The notes under the pieces were generated by a model. It was not told the DNA's origin, made no database searches, and saw only the letters and a program-made list of their open reading frames with translations. A program made the translations under genes and the position numbers. Shown in pieces: positions 1-8,165 of a DNA stretch of 64,000 bases (position 1 is its first letter; each line of letters starts with the position of its first letter). The stretch covers positions 310,001 to 374,000 of the forward strand of contig CAVTIX010000008.1 of assembly GCA_963734725.1 (NCBI GenBank). The letters run 5' to 3'. Source of the DNA: DASXKD01 sp963734725. Lineage in GTDB: Bacteria > Actinomycetota > Actinomycetes > Streptosporangiales > Streptosporangiaceae.

Positions 1-100
1 GATGAGACCGCCGCTGACCGTGAGGTAGCCGGGTGCCAGGACGCCAGTTCCGGGCAGCCCGGCGATGAGGCGCTCTGCCGCTATGAGCACCAGGGCGGGT
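1..100. other. left-edge stretch, no supported gene
   Basis: I see no convincing complete gene here. One minus-strand frame is open across the edge and reads as a hydrophobic, Gly/Leu-rich peptide, so a partial gene extending to the left is possible. It has no start that can be separated from the neighbouring repeat. Confidence 0.3.
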
Positions 101-271
101 CCCGTAGATCTTCGCCGTCGCGAGCGGCCGCATGAAGGGGGATGGGGAGGCGGGCAGGGGATCGCAAGGCGGAGGAGGCGCCCATAGCGGAGCTATGAGC
201 GACGACGACAACGCCGCGAGGCGCCCGTCCGGTGGACGCGCAACAGGCTAGGGATCTGCGGGACATGCCCT
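101..271. repeat. dispersed ~170-bp repeat, copy 1
   Basis: This stretch is closely similar to 8159-8326, with roughly one difference per ten bases and one 3-base indel. It runs up to the Ku stop codon (270-272). On the plus strand it holds a short frame from ATG 133 (Met-Lys-Gly...) ending at TAG. Copy 2 keeps the same frame, and several differences fall at third codon positions. It could be a non-coding dispersed element or a small conserved peptide; I favour the former. The other copy also sits at a gene end, over the NUDIX stop codon. Confidence 0.8.
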
Positions 272-1079
272 AGGCGCTGCGCCGCGGTTTGCGCGCCTCA
301 CCCAGGCTGGACTTGTCGCCAGTGGCGGCGAGGCTGGCCCGCAGCGCGTCCGCGAGGCTAGTCACCGGCTTCTCCGGCGGCGGTGGCGGCGCAGTCACCT
401 CGTGTCCCTCGATCTTGGCCTCGACCAGCTCTTCCAGCGCATCCCGGTACTGGTCGGTGTACTGCGCCGCGTCGAAGTCCACCGTCATCGAGTCGATCAG
501 GGACGCGGCCATCTTGAGTTCCTGCGACCGCACCTCGACGTCTTCCTCGAGGAACTCGAAATCCGCGACCCGGACCTCGTCGGGCCACATCAAGGTGACC
601 ATCACGATCACCCCGTCGCGGGTGCGCAGCACGGCCAGCGATTCCCGGTTACGGAGCGCCACCTTGGCCACCGCCACCATGCCGGACCGCTCCAGCGCGT
701 CCCGCAGCAGCGCATAGGCCCGCACCCCCTGAGGCTCGGGCTCGGTGTAGTAGCTGCGCTCCCACATGATCGGATCGACCTGGTCAACCGGGGAGAAGTG
801 CAGCACCTCGATGCCGTGCGCGCTAGGCAACGGCAGTTCGGCGAGGTCCTCGTCGGTGAGCACCACCATCTCGCCGTTGGGCAGTTCGTACCCCTTGGCC
901 ACGTCGGCGTAGGGGACCTCCTCGCCGTCGATCGAGCAGACCCGGCGGAACTTGATCCGTCCCCCGTCCTCCCGGTGGACCTGCCGGAAGGAGACGTCCC
1001 TGTGCTCGGTCGCGGCATAGAGCCGGATCGGAATCATGACGAGGCCGAACGAAATCTCGCCTCTCCACATGGCGCGCAT
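270..1079 (-). CDS. ku: non-homologous end-joining protein Ku
   Basis: This 269-residue protein has the standard bacterial Ku architecture: a single Ku core beta-barrel domain that forms a homodimeric ring around DNA ends and recruits LigD. The N-terminus MRAMWRGEISFG is the typical Ku start, which fixes the start at 1079. The core continues through a Glu/Asp-rich middle to a region near residues 200-230 (sequence YRDALEELVEAKIEG), which is also typical. The C-terminus is a proline/basic tail. No ligD is visible in the window, so any partner lies to the left or elsewhere. The stop codon coincides with the end of a dispersed repeat. Confidence 0.95.
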   Translation of the reverse strand: MRAMWRGEISFGLVMIPIRLYAATEHRDVSFRQVHREDGGRIKFRRVCSIDGEEVPYADVAKGYELPNGEMVVLTDEDLAELPLPSAHGIEVLHFSPVDQVDPIMWERSYYTEPEPQGVRAYALLRDALERSGMVAVAKVALRNRESLAVLRTRDGVIVMVTLMWPDEVRVADFEFLEEDVEVRSQELKMAASLIDSMTVDFDAAQYTDQYRDALEELVEAKIEGHEVTAPPPPPEKPVTSLADALRASLAATGDKSSLGEARKPRRSA

Positions 1080-1224
1080 ATATGTCCCAATACCCTATCT
1101 AGCTGCACTCAAGGCTCTGTCATCAGTCTATGAGCGAGTCATGACCGTCCCTGGACGGCGCGTCAACGCGACAGGCGAGAGAATAACGAGCAGAGTCCAA
1201 CCGGACACGCAAAGGGGATCACCG

Positions 1225-1413
1225 ATGAGCGAGAGCGATCTGGGGCCGCCAGCGCCCGATCTCGCGGAGCAGGAGCGTGAGGTGACCGGCGAGGCAGACG
1301 AGGAACAGGACCCCCTGCCGTCCGAGCCCGTCCACCTGCCCTTGGACGTGAACGAGGCCGATGCAATGGAGCAGTATCGGGAAGTGGAGCTCGATGAGGA
1401 CGACTACCGGTGA
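1225..1413 (+). CDS. small acidic conserved actinobacterial protein
   Basis: This 62-residue protein is very rich in Glu and Asp. It ends in a motif (EADAMEQYREVELDEDDYR) seen in a family of small actinobacterial proteins of unknown function. The start is ATG 1225, preceded by a GGGG-type ribosome binding site (aaaggggatcacc). The longer open frame from 1036 overlaps the Ku start and is not needed. It reads in the same direction as the TetR gene that follows 31 bases later. I infer no function. Confidence 0.65.
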   Translation: MSESDLGPPAPDLAEQEREVTGEADEEQDPLPSEPVHLPLDVNEADAMEQYREVELDEDDYR

Positions 1414-1444
1414 AGGGAAGGCAGAGGACTAATTGGAGATACAG

Positions 1445-2080
1445 GTGACAACCCCCCAGACCCGCCCCGCCGGGAACAGGCTGCCGAAGCCCGCCAGGCG
1501 CAGGCAACTGCTCGCCGCCGCGCAGGAGGTCTTCGTGGCGCAGGGATATCACGCTGCCGCGATGGACGACATCGCCGAGCGGGCCGGGGTGAGCAAGCCG
1601 GTGCTCTACCAGCATTTCCCCGGGAAGCTGGAGCTGTACCTGGCGCTGCTCGACGAGAGCGTCAACGCCCTCGCCGCAACCGTGCGCGCGGCGCTGGAGT
1701 CCACGACTGACAACAAGCAGCGGGTGACCGCCACGTTCACCGCCTTCTTCGACTTTGTCGGCAGCACCGGCCAGGCGTTCCGCCTGGTGTTCGAGTCAGA
1801 CTTGCGCAACGAGCCCGCGGTGCGGGCCCGGCTGGACGAATCGAGCCGCGACTGCGCCGAAATGATCAGTGAGATCATCTCCGAGGACGCCGGTATCGGG
1901 GACGAGGAGGCGTACCTGCTCGGCATGGGCCTGGTTGGCATGGCCCAGGTCAGCGCCACCTATTGGCTCGGCACGGACCGGGCGATCCCGAAGGATGCCG
2001 CGGAGCAGCTCATGGCGAGGCTCGCCTGGCGCGGGATCAGCGACTGGCCGCGCGCCAGCGATCCAGCGGCGGACCAGTGA
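1445..2080 (+). CDS. TetR/AcrR family transcriptional regulator
   Basis: This 211-residue protein has an N-terminal TetR DNA-binding domain. The helix-turn-helix is at about residues 41-60 (DDIAERAGVSKPVLYQHFPGK), followed by an all-helical ligand domain of usual length. I chose GTG 1445 because GGAG at 1435-1438 sits 6 bases upstream. The TTG at 1433 overlaps that site. The gene is followed after 10 bases by the DUF3107 gene, a pairing I recall from other actinomycetes, so the two are probably co-transcribed. Ligand and targets are unknown. Confidence 0.9.
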   Translation: MTTPQTRPAGNRLPKPARRRQLLAAAQEVFVAQGYHAAAMDDIAERAGVSKPVLYQHFPGKLELYLALLDESVNALAATVRAALESTTDNKQRVTATFTAFFDFVGSTGQAFRLVFESDLRNEPAVRARLDESSRDCAEMISEIISEDAGIGDEEAYLLGMGLVGMAQVSATYWLGTDRAIPKDAAEQLMARLAWRGISDWPRASDPAADQ

Positions 2081-2090
2081 AAGGATCAGT

Positions 2091-2315
2091 GTGGAAGTAA
2101 AGATCGGAATCCAGTCCATCACCAGGGAACTGGTGCTGGAGACCCCGTCCTCCCCCGATGAAGTCGAGCGCTCCCTGCTCACGGCGCTGAGCAACGGCGG
2201 CATGTTCACGGTGCGCGACGAGAAGGGCGGGAAGATACTGATCCCGGCCGACAAGATCGGCTACGTGGAGCTGAATGGCACCGAGCAGCGCCGCATCGGT
2301 TTCGGGAGCCTGTGA
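2091..2315 (+). CDS. DUF3107 family protein
   Basis: This 74-residue protein starts at GTG 2091 with an AAAGGA site just upstream that overlaps the TetR stop. Sequence and length match DUF3107: an N-terminal EVKIGIQ strand, a central helix-forming region with Pro and Glu, and a C-terminus ending RRIGFG. In actinobacteria this family is commonly annotated as an ATP-binding or hypothetical protein, and the role is unknown. The 3' end lies 23 bases from the stop of the convergent ferritin-like gene. Confidence 0.9.
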   Translation: MEVKIGIQSITRELVLETPSSPDEVERSLLTALSNGGMFTVRDEKGGKILIPADKIGYVELNGTEQRRIGFGSL

Positions 2316-2338
2316 TCACGGGGATCAACGGCACCGGG

Positions 2339-3004
2339 CTAGAGCCCAAGGGCAGCCAGCCTCCGGTCGTGGGCGTCGATGAGTTCCGCGAACATCCGCC
2401 CGATGTCGCCTTGACCGCCGGAAGCCCCCGCCGCCCCGACCACCAGCCGGGCCAGCGGCGGCCGCTCCGCCGCCACCAGGTGCGCCTGGGCCAATGCCTC
2501 GCCGACCAGGCGCCGCGCCCACAGCGCCAGCCGCCCCGCGAGCGTGGGATCCGCCTCGATAGCGGCCCGGACCCGGGCGGTCACGAAGTCGGCGTGGCCG
2601 GTGTCGGCCAGCACCTCCTTGACCAATGCCCGGGCGTCCGGCGCCAGGACCTCGGCGACCGCGCGGTAGAAGTCGGCCGCGATGCCGTCCCCGACATAAG
2701 CCTTGACCAGGCCCTCGAGCCAGTCCGCGGGCGCCGTCCTGGCGTGGAAGGCGTTCAACGGCGCCACGAACGGTTGCATGGCCTGCTCCGGCACGGCGCC
2801 CATCCTGGTCAGCTCGCCGTGCAGGGCGCGGAAATGACCGAACTCGGCAACCGCCATCCCGCCGAGAGCGGCCTTGTCCTCCAGGGTGGGCGCGAGCGCC
2901 GCGTCACCGGACAGATTGAAGAAGGCCACCAGTTCCGCGTACGCCAGCAAGCCGAAAAGGTCAGTCAGGCCATCGCCGTTGGCGCCGCCGCCCGTGCCTG
3001 TCAC
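2339..3004 (-). CDS. ferritin-like fold protein (MiaE-like hydroxylase family)
   Basis: This 221-residue, mostly helical protein resembles actinobacterial ferritin-like proteins annotated as putative hydroxylases related to tRNA hydroxylase MiaE. Candidate metal ligands lie in helices around AELVAFFNL and AVAEFGHFRALHGEL. No substrate can be inferred. The start is disturbed by a 73-bp tandem duplication. The promoter-proximal repeat copy carries an ATG whose frame leads to an early stop. The gene-proximal copy has ATG followed at once by TAG, but keeps an in-frame GTG at 3004, which is used here. Residue 1 is therefore uncertain, and expression may be altered. Confidence 0.75.
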   Translation of the reverse strand: MTGTGGGANGDGLTDLFGLLAYAELVAFFNLSGDAALAPTLEDKAALGGMAVAEFGHFRALHGELTRMGAVPEQAMQPFVAPLNAFHARTAPADWLEGLVKAYVGDGIAADFYRAVAEVLAPDARALVKEVLADTGHADFVTARVRAAIEADPTLAGRLALWARRLVGEALAQAHLVAAERPPLARLVVGAAGASGGQGDIGRMFAELIDAHDRRLAALGL

Positions 3005-3102
3005 CAGCGAAGCCTACATCCGTTGATACAAGGTCAGTCAGGCCATCGCCGTTGGCGCCGCCGCCCGTGCCTGCCACCAGCGAAGCCTGCATCCGTTGAT
3101 AG
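2957..3102. repeat. 73-bp tandem duplication over a gene start
   Basis: Two adjacent copies (2957-3029 and 3030-3102) differ at only a few positions, for example T/C at 3001/3074 and A/G in the following segment. 73 is not a multiple of 3, so the two copies put the ferritin-like gene in different frames. The duplication therefore also duplicates the start region and any ribosome binding site. Confidence 0.9.
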
Positions 3103-3217
3103 ACTGTCCCTGGCCACACGGGAATGCGGGATGCGTTCCGTTGTGTTCTCACGCTCAGGTGGGGCTGTAACCGGGCGCTAGGCGCCCATTTGGAGAGCTG
3201 GAACTCTGACGACTTTG

Positions 3218-4612
3218 ATGCCTGCCGCCCAGGAACAGGGCGGCGAAAACACTGGCCCGCTATTCGCCGATCTCGGCGTCGCCGGGCCGATCTGCGAAAG
3301 CCTGGCCGCCCAAGGGATTTCTGCGGCTTTTCCGATCCAGGCGCTGACCCTGCCCATCGCGCTGACCGGCCACGACGTCATCGGCCAGGCCAGGACGGGG
3401 ACCGGCAAGACGCTGGCGTTCGGTATCCCGTTGCTGCAGCGGCTGGACGACCAGCCGCCGGTCCGCGCGGGCACCACCCGGGCCCTGGTCGTGGTGCCGA
3501 CCCGGGAGCTCGCCATCCAGGTGTCCCATGACCTGGCCGTGGCCGGAAAGGCTAGCGGGGCACGGGTGATCACGGTCTACGGGGGGCGCGCCTACGAGCC
3601 GCAGATCGACGCGCTGCGCACGGGCGTGGACGTGGTGGTGGGAACCCCCGGCCGCCTGCTCGACCTGGTCCGGCAGGGCCACCTGCGTCTGTCGGACGTG
3701 GGCACGCTGGTGCTCGACGAGGCCGACAAGATGCTCGACCTGGGCTTCCTGCCCGACGTGGAGCGGATACTCGAACTCACTCCGCCGGCCAGGCAGACCA
3801 TGCTCTTCTCGGCCACCATGCCCGGCGAAGTGGTGACGCTCGCCCGGCGCTACCTCAGCCGGCCGATGCACGTGCGTGCCGAGCAGCACGACGAGCCCGA
3901 GCTCGTGCCGCTGACCGAGCAGCACGCCTTCCGCGCCCACCAGATGGACAAGATCGAGATGCTGGCCCGGGTGCTCCAGGCGGACGGGCGCGGCCTGACC
4001 ATGGTGTTCTGCCGGACCAAGCGGACCGCCGACCAGGTCGCCGGCGCGCTGACCACCCGCGGCTTCGCCGCCGCGGCGGTGCACGGGGACCTGGGCCAGG
4101 CGCAGCGGGAACGCGCCCTGCGCGCGTTCCGCCACGGCAAGGTGGACGTGCTTGTCGCCACGGAGGTAGCCGCGCGCGGCCTCGACGTGGAAGACGTCAC
4201 TCACGTGGTGAACTACGAATGCCCCGAGGACGACAAGGCGTACCTGCACCGCATCGGCCGGACCGGCCGGGCTGGCCGGTCCGGGGTGGCCGTCACCTTC
4301 GTGGACTGGAACGACATGACGCGGTGGAAGGTCATCAACAACGCGCTCGACCTCGGTCACCCCGACCCGCCGGAGACCTATTCCACCTCGGAGCACCTGT
4401 TCAGCGCGCTCCGCATCCCGGCGGACGCGGGCAGTCAGCTGGCCCCGGACAAGAAGGGCCGGGAGGGCCTGGAAGCCGAGGAGCTTGAGGACTTCGCCGA
4501 GACGGGCCGACACCGCTCCCCGCCGGCCCCTGGTCCGGCGGGGCCGAGCGCGGCCGCACCCGGCGCAGGTCCGGCTCGCGCCGCCGGACCAGGGGCGGCG
4601 TGCCCGTGGTGA
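3218..4612 (+). CDS. DEAD-box RNA helicase, C-terminal tail frameshifted
   Basis: RNA-dependent ATPase of the RhlE/DeaD type, 464 residues as read from ATG 3218. Walker A (ARTGTGKT) is near residues 58-65, PTREL near 94-98, TPGR near 143-146, DEAD at 167-170 and SAT at 198-200. The helicase C domain ends in HRIGRTGRAGR. After about residue 425 the reading frame turns into a Pro/Ala/Gly stretch that looks unnatural. The +1 neighbouring frame instead reads a basic Arg-rich tail ending RRGRGRTESA with a stop at 4702-4704, which is the normal ending of actinobacterial homologues. A single-base indel between about 4500 and 4560 is likely. The enzymatic core is intact. Confidence 0.9.
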   Translation: MPAAQEQGGENTGPLFADLGVAGPICESLAAQGISAAFPIQALTLPIALTGHDVIGQARTGTGKTLAFGIPLLQRLDDQPPVRAGTTRALVVVPTRELAIQVSHDLAVAGKASGARVITVYGGRAYEPQIDALRTGVDVVVGTPGRLLDLVRQGHLRLSDVGTLVLDEADKMLDLGFLPDVERILELTPPARQTMLFSATMPGEVVTLARRYLSRPMHVRAEQHDEPELVPLTEQHAFRAHQMDKIEMLARVLQADGRGLTMVFCRTKRTADQVAGALTTRGFAAAAVHGDLGQAQRERALRAFRHGKVDVLVATEVAARGLDVEDVTHVVNYECPEDDKAYLHRIGRTGRAGRSGVAVTFVDWNDMTRWKVINNALDLGHPDPPETYSTSEHLFSALRIPADAGSQLAPDKKGREGLEAEELEDFAETGRHRSPPAPGPAGPSAAAPGAGPARAAGPGAACPW

Positions 4613-4700
4613 AAGAGGCCCCCGCAGCAGACCATGCGCCTGGTCACACCAGCGCCCCGCGCCGACGGCGCCGCCGCGGCCGAGGGCGGACCGAGTCGGC

Positions 4701-5595
4701 TTAGGCGTTGCCCGGGTCCGCCAGCCCGTCCCAGGGCCGGTGCGCGGGCCCGGCGGCGATACCCTCCGGGCACAGCGCACGGAAGTCGCACCATCCGCAC
4801 CCCGGACCGGGGCGCGGCGGGAACGCCTGAGCCTCGGCGCCCGAAACTCCGCTGCGGAATCGGTCGTCAGCCTGGCGGCACTCGGCCGCGATCGCCTCGG
4901 CGCGCTGCACGTGCCAGGCTCAGCGTCGCCTCGGTGTGCTCCCAGGCGTGGATCTCACCGCTGGGCAGATGATGCAGTTCCACCCGCCGGCACGGCTGGT
5001 GGAAAATCCGGGCCACGGCGAGCGCGTACAGCGCGAGCGCCAGCGAGGTGCGGGCATCGTCGGAGGTGAGCGCGCGGCGGCCGGACTTGTAGTCCACCAC
5101 GGTGAGTTCGGTGCCCCCGCCGGCCCCGCGGCGCGCATCCAGCCGGTCGACGCGCCCGCTCACCACGATCTGCGCGGTCGGGGCGCCAACGGTGCGCTCC
5201 ACCCCCAGCGGCTCGTCCGCCGGGTCGAGGGTAGCCACGTAGCGCTCCACCATGTCCCTTGCCAGGCCCCGGTGAGTGTGCGATTGGGCGGGACCGGCGT
5301 AACCCTCCTCGATCCAGCCGCGGTCCAGCAGGTCGCCCGCGGCCGGCACGGTGCGCTCCGCGCGCCGCAGCCGCCACCAGCCGGCCAGTGCGTTGTGCAC
5401 GCTGGCGCCGAAGCTGTTATGCGCCCACGGCGGCCCCTTGGCCGGGGCCGGCCGCTCCAGGTAAGCCATCCGGTACCGGCGCGGGCAGTCCAGCCAGGTG
5501 TTCAGCCGCGTCGGCGTGCACGGGTACAGCCGCCGGGGCATTCCGGGAAGCACCGGCTGCTCGGGTCGCTGAGTCTCGTAATCAGCTTGTGTCAT
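4701..5595 (-). pseudogene. RecB-family PD-(D/E)XK exonuclease with frameshift
   Basis: Read leftward from ATG 5595. The first 242 residues carry a RecB-type nuclease fold: a PRRYRMAYL motif near the N-terminus, then GRVDRLD and VVDYKSGR. The last of these is the PD-(D/E)XK active-site core. The frame then ends early at 4867. The missing C-terminus is present in another frame (VQRAEAIAAEC..., about 4910 to the stop at 4701). It includes the Cys cluster CGWCDFRALC expected to bind an iron-sulfur cluster. An indel near 4909-4914 joins them. It overlaps the metallo-hydrolase upstream by 14 bases. Its stop overlaps the out-of-frame stop of the convergent helicase. Confidence 0.75.
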
Positions 5596-6205
5596 TGGAA
5601 ATCTCGGGACCCGCGGTGACCCACGAGTCGAAACGCTTCTCCGCCATCGCGATGGTGCTCTCCTTGCCGTGCCCCGGCAGCACCCGGGTCTCCCCCGGCA
5701 GCGTCAGCAGCTCAGCCCCGATCGAGGAAAGCTGTCCGGCGAAATCGGGGAACCCGCCGTCGTACGGGCACGGCCCGTCGGCGGACAGCGCGTCACCGGA
5801 GAACACCACACCCAGATCCTCGCAGTAGATGCTGACAGAACCGGGACTGTGCCCCGGCGTGTGCAGCACGTCCAGTGTTACGTCGGCCACCTCGAAGGCG
5901 CCGCCCTCCTCCATCTCGATCTCGGGCAGCTGGTCGCTGTGCACCTCGCGCCAGAACAGCCGGTCCCTCGGGTGCAGCGCCACCGGGGACTCGTCGCGCT
6001 CGGCCACCTCCAGCGCCGCCCCGGCGTGGGCCGCGTGGCCGTGCGTGCAGATCACCGCGAGGATCTCCCGGTCGCCGGCCGCATCGAGCACCGCGCGGGC
6101 ATCCGTGCCCGGATCCACGATGATCACCTCCTCATCGTCGCCGATGATCCAGGCGTTGCACCCCGCCTTGCCGCTGGCCGCTGCCAGCTCGACTCGCGCG
6201 TCCAT
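5582..6205 (-). CDS. MBL-fold metallo-hydrolase (glyoxalase II-like)
   Basis: This 207-residue protein has the metallo-beta-lactamase fold: DPGTD near residue 31, the THGH motif, HTPGHSPGS, SGD and PGHG, in the usual order for small glyoxalase II-like hydrolases. The first metal motif reads HGHAAH instead of HxHxDH. The Asp that normally binds the second metal is replaced by Ala, so activity may be altered. The start is ATG 6205, with an AAGGGG site upstream; a TTG directly before it is less likely. The gene precedes and overlaps the RecB-type nuclease, suggesting an operon with the PHP gene upstream. Confidence 0.85.
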   Translation of the reverse strand: MDARVELAAASGKAGCNAWIIGDDEEVIIVDPGTDARAVLDAAGDREILAVICTHGHAAHAGAALEVAERDESPVALHPRDRLFWREVHSDQLPEIEMEEGGAFEVADVTLDVLHTPGHSPGSVSIYCEDLGVVFSGDALSADGPCPYDGGFPDFAGQLSSIGAELLTLPGETRVLPGHGKESTIAMAEKRFDSWVTAGPEISNDTS

Positions 6206-6242
6206 CAAGGTTGCCCCTTCTTCTCATGCTCCGGTGAGGACA

Positions 6243-7073
6243 CTACGGATCGCCGCGCAGCGCCATCAGCCGCTCGTAGGACTGCGGCGGGCAGGTCTCC
6301 GCGCCGATCCGGTGGCCGGTCAGGCGCCCGTGATCGTCGCTGCCTCCGGTGGGCGCCAGGTCCAGGCTGGCGGCCAGATCGCTAAGGCGCGATCGTTCTG
6401 CTGCGTCGTGATCGGGATGGAAGACCTCCAGGCCGGCCAGTCCGGCCGCGGCCAAGTACGCGATCGTCTCTTCGGGGATCTTCCAGCCACGGGAGACCGC
6501 GCCGGGATGCGCCAGCACCGCGACCCCTCCGGCGGCGGAGACCAGACCGATCGCCCGCACCGGGTCCAGCGCGTACCTGCTCACGTAGGCGCGTCCCCCG
6601 GCGCCGATCCACTCCGGGGTGAACGCCTGGGCCGGCTCGGTGATGGACCCGGCCGCCACCATCGCCCTGGCGATGTGCGGGCGGCCGACCACCCCGCCGC
6701 CGGTCAGCGCCTCCACCTGGGGCCAGGTGACCGCCACCCCGAGTTCGCGGAGCCGTTCCACCATGCGCCTGGCGCGGCTGCGCCGGCCCTCGACGATCGC
6801 GGCGCATTCCGCGGCCAGGTCAGGATCCGCAGGGTCGGCGCCGTAGGCGAGCAAGTGCACGCTGTGTCCCGCCAGCCGGCAGGACAGCTCCATGCCGGCG
6901 ACGAGCGCCAGGCCGGGCGGCAGCGCCCGCGCCGCCTCGGCGTAGCCGGCCAGGGTGTCATGGTCGGTGAGCGCGACCACGTCCAGCCCGGCCTGGCCGG
7001 CCCGGCGCATCACCTCGGCGGGCGGGTCCGTGCCGTCCGAGGCCGAGCTGTGGACGTGGAGGTCGATGCGCAC
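6243..7073 (-). CDS. PHP domain-containing phosphoesterase
   Basis: This 276-residue protein begins VRIDLHVHSSASDG, the first PHP metal motif (HxH), which also fixes the GTG start at 7073. LTDHDT, a conserved Glu in GMELSC, AHPG and SDDHG near the end supply the remaining predicted ligands for a trinuclear metal centre. Relatives include 3',5'-nucleoside bisphosphate phosphatases and other phosphoesterases; the substrate here is not visible. It sits in a leftward series with DUF6758 upstream and the metallo-hydrolase downstream. Confidence 0.9.
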   Translation of the reverse strand: MRIDLHVHSSASDGTDPPAEVMRRAGQAGLDVVALTDHDTLAGYAEAARALPPGLALVAGMELSCRLAGHSVHLLAYGADPADPDLAAECAAIVEGRRSRARRMVERLRELGVAVTWPQVEALTGGGVVGRPHIARAMVAAGSITEPAQAFTPEWIGAGGRAYVSRYALDPVRAIGLVSAAGGVAVLAHPGAVSRGWKIPEETIAYLAAAGLAGLEVFHPDHDAAERSRLSDLAASLDLAPTGGSDDHGRLTGHRIGAETCPPQSYERLMALRGDP

Positions 7074-7090
7074 GAGCGCCAATCGTAGAG

Positions 7091-7729
7091 CTACGAGGCG
7101 CCTGGCAGGCGCGGCGACGCCGCGCCGAACGGCAGATCCAGGTCCTGTCCGGGATCGCGCAGGTCGCGCAGGGGCAGGGCCTCGACGAGCAGGACCCCGG
7201 CGGTGTCCGGCCACAGCGCCACCCAGACCCAGTTGCCGAGCACCTCGCCCGCGAAGGCGGCCCGGCCGGGCGCTTCCACGTGCCACAGCGGGAACTCGTG
7301 ATGGCCGAAGCCGACCATGGCGTGCGGCGGCCCGGCCGCGAAGCCCTCCCCCGGGTCCGGGCCGGGCAGGCCGGCCAGCCAGGCGCCCAGGCCGACGCCG
7401 GGTTCCTCGGAGATCAGCAGCATCTCGCCGGGGCCGCCGACCGGGTTGGGCCCGGACAGCGCGACCACGCAGGCCCGGGTCCCGGTGCGATCGTCGCCGC
7501 CCCCGGCAAAGCCGGTGACCAGCCAGCCGGTTGGCAGCGGCCAAGGCAGCCAGACCGGGACCATGGCGTTGCGCAGCAAGCCGCGCAGGCCGTCGCCGGA
7601 CGGGGTGTAAGGCGACCGCAGCGGGTACACCTCGCCGTGCAGCGCGCAACGCCAGCCGCTGGCCCACGGGCTGGGCTCGGTCAGGGGCCCCCCGCAGCGC
7701 GGGCAGATGGGAGCCATCTTCATGGACAT
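7091..7729 (-). CDS. DUF6758 family protein
   Basis: This protein of up to 212 residues starts with a CPRCGGP zinc-ribbon-like motif and a second Cys in WRCALHG. The body is rich in Gly, Pro and Trp and includes the segments VPVWLPWPLPTGWL, GDDRTG and EEPGVGLGAWLAG. These are hallmarks of the actinobacterial family DUF6758, which commonly precedes a PHP gene. Function is unknown. Possible starts are 7729, 7723 and 7717; by comparison with the family the latest, just before the Cys motif, is plausible. The start lies head-to-head with the NUDIX gene with almost no space between. Confidence 0.8.
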   Translation of the reverse strand: MSMKMAPICPRCGGPLTEPSPWASGWRCALHGEVYPLRSPYTPSGDGLRGLLRNAMVPVWLPWPLPTGWLVTGFAGGGDDRTGTRACVVALSGPNPVGGPGEMLLISEEPGVGLGAWLAGLPGPDPGEGFAAGPPHAMVGFGHHEFPLWHVEAPGRAAFAGEVLGNWVWVALWPDTAGVLLVEALPLRDLRDPGQDLDLPFGAASPRLPGAS

Positions 7730-8165
7730 CGACGTTGATCGCTGCGGGGCCGCGGGTCAAGCACCCCGGCGAATCCCCTGCATCGGCGCCATCATCACCG
7801 CCGGCGACCTGATCCTGCTCATCCGGCGCGGGCACGAGCCGGAGGCGGGGCGCTGGTCGCTGCCCGGTGGCCGGATCGAGGCGGGGGAAACCGACGAGCA
7901 GGCCCTGGTCCGCGAGGTGCGCGAGGAAACCGGCCTGGAGGTGGCCCCGGGCCCGCTGATCGGAGCGGTGGACCGGGCCCGGCAGGACGGCCGGGTCCTG
8001 GTCATCAGGGACTACGCGGCGACCGTCACCGGGGGCCGGCTCGCCGCGGGCGACGACGCCGACGACGCCCGCTGGTTCAGCGTGCGCGACCTGGCCGGCC
8101 TCTCGCTCACCACCGGTCTGGAGAAGGCGCTGAACGATTGGGGCGTGCTAAGGCATCACCCATAG
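7722..8165 (+). CDS. NUDIX hydrolase
   Basis: This 147-residue protein carries a complete Nudix box (GGRIEAGETDEQALVREVRE, then ETGL), which places the metal-binding helix of a nucleoside diphosphate-X pyrophosphohydrolase. The substrate is not evident. ATG 7722 is preferred over 7707 because GGGAG at 7709-7713 is well spaced. The stop codon is TAG at 8163-8165 and lies inside copy 2 of the dispersed repeat. The start is within 25 bases of the oppositely oriented DUF6758 gene. Confidence 0.9.
   Translation: MDIDVDRCGAAGQAPRRIPCIGAIITAGDLILLIRRGHEPEAGRWSLPGGRIEAGETDEQALVREVREETGLEVAPGPLIGAVDRARQDGRVLVIRDYAATVTGGRLAAGDDADDARWFSVRDLAGLSLTTGLEKALNDWGVLRHHP

Noticed and set aside
4485..5069. Plus-strand frame at the helicase end as a separate gene
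   Set aside because: It is an Arg/Pro-rich shadow running antisense through the nuclease gene; the real helicase tail (stop at 4704) lies in a different plus-strand frame.
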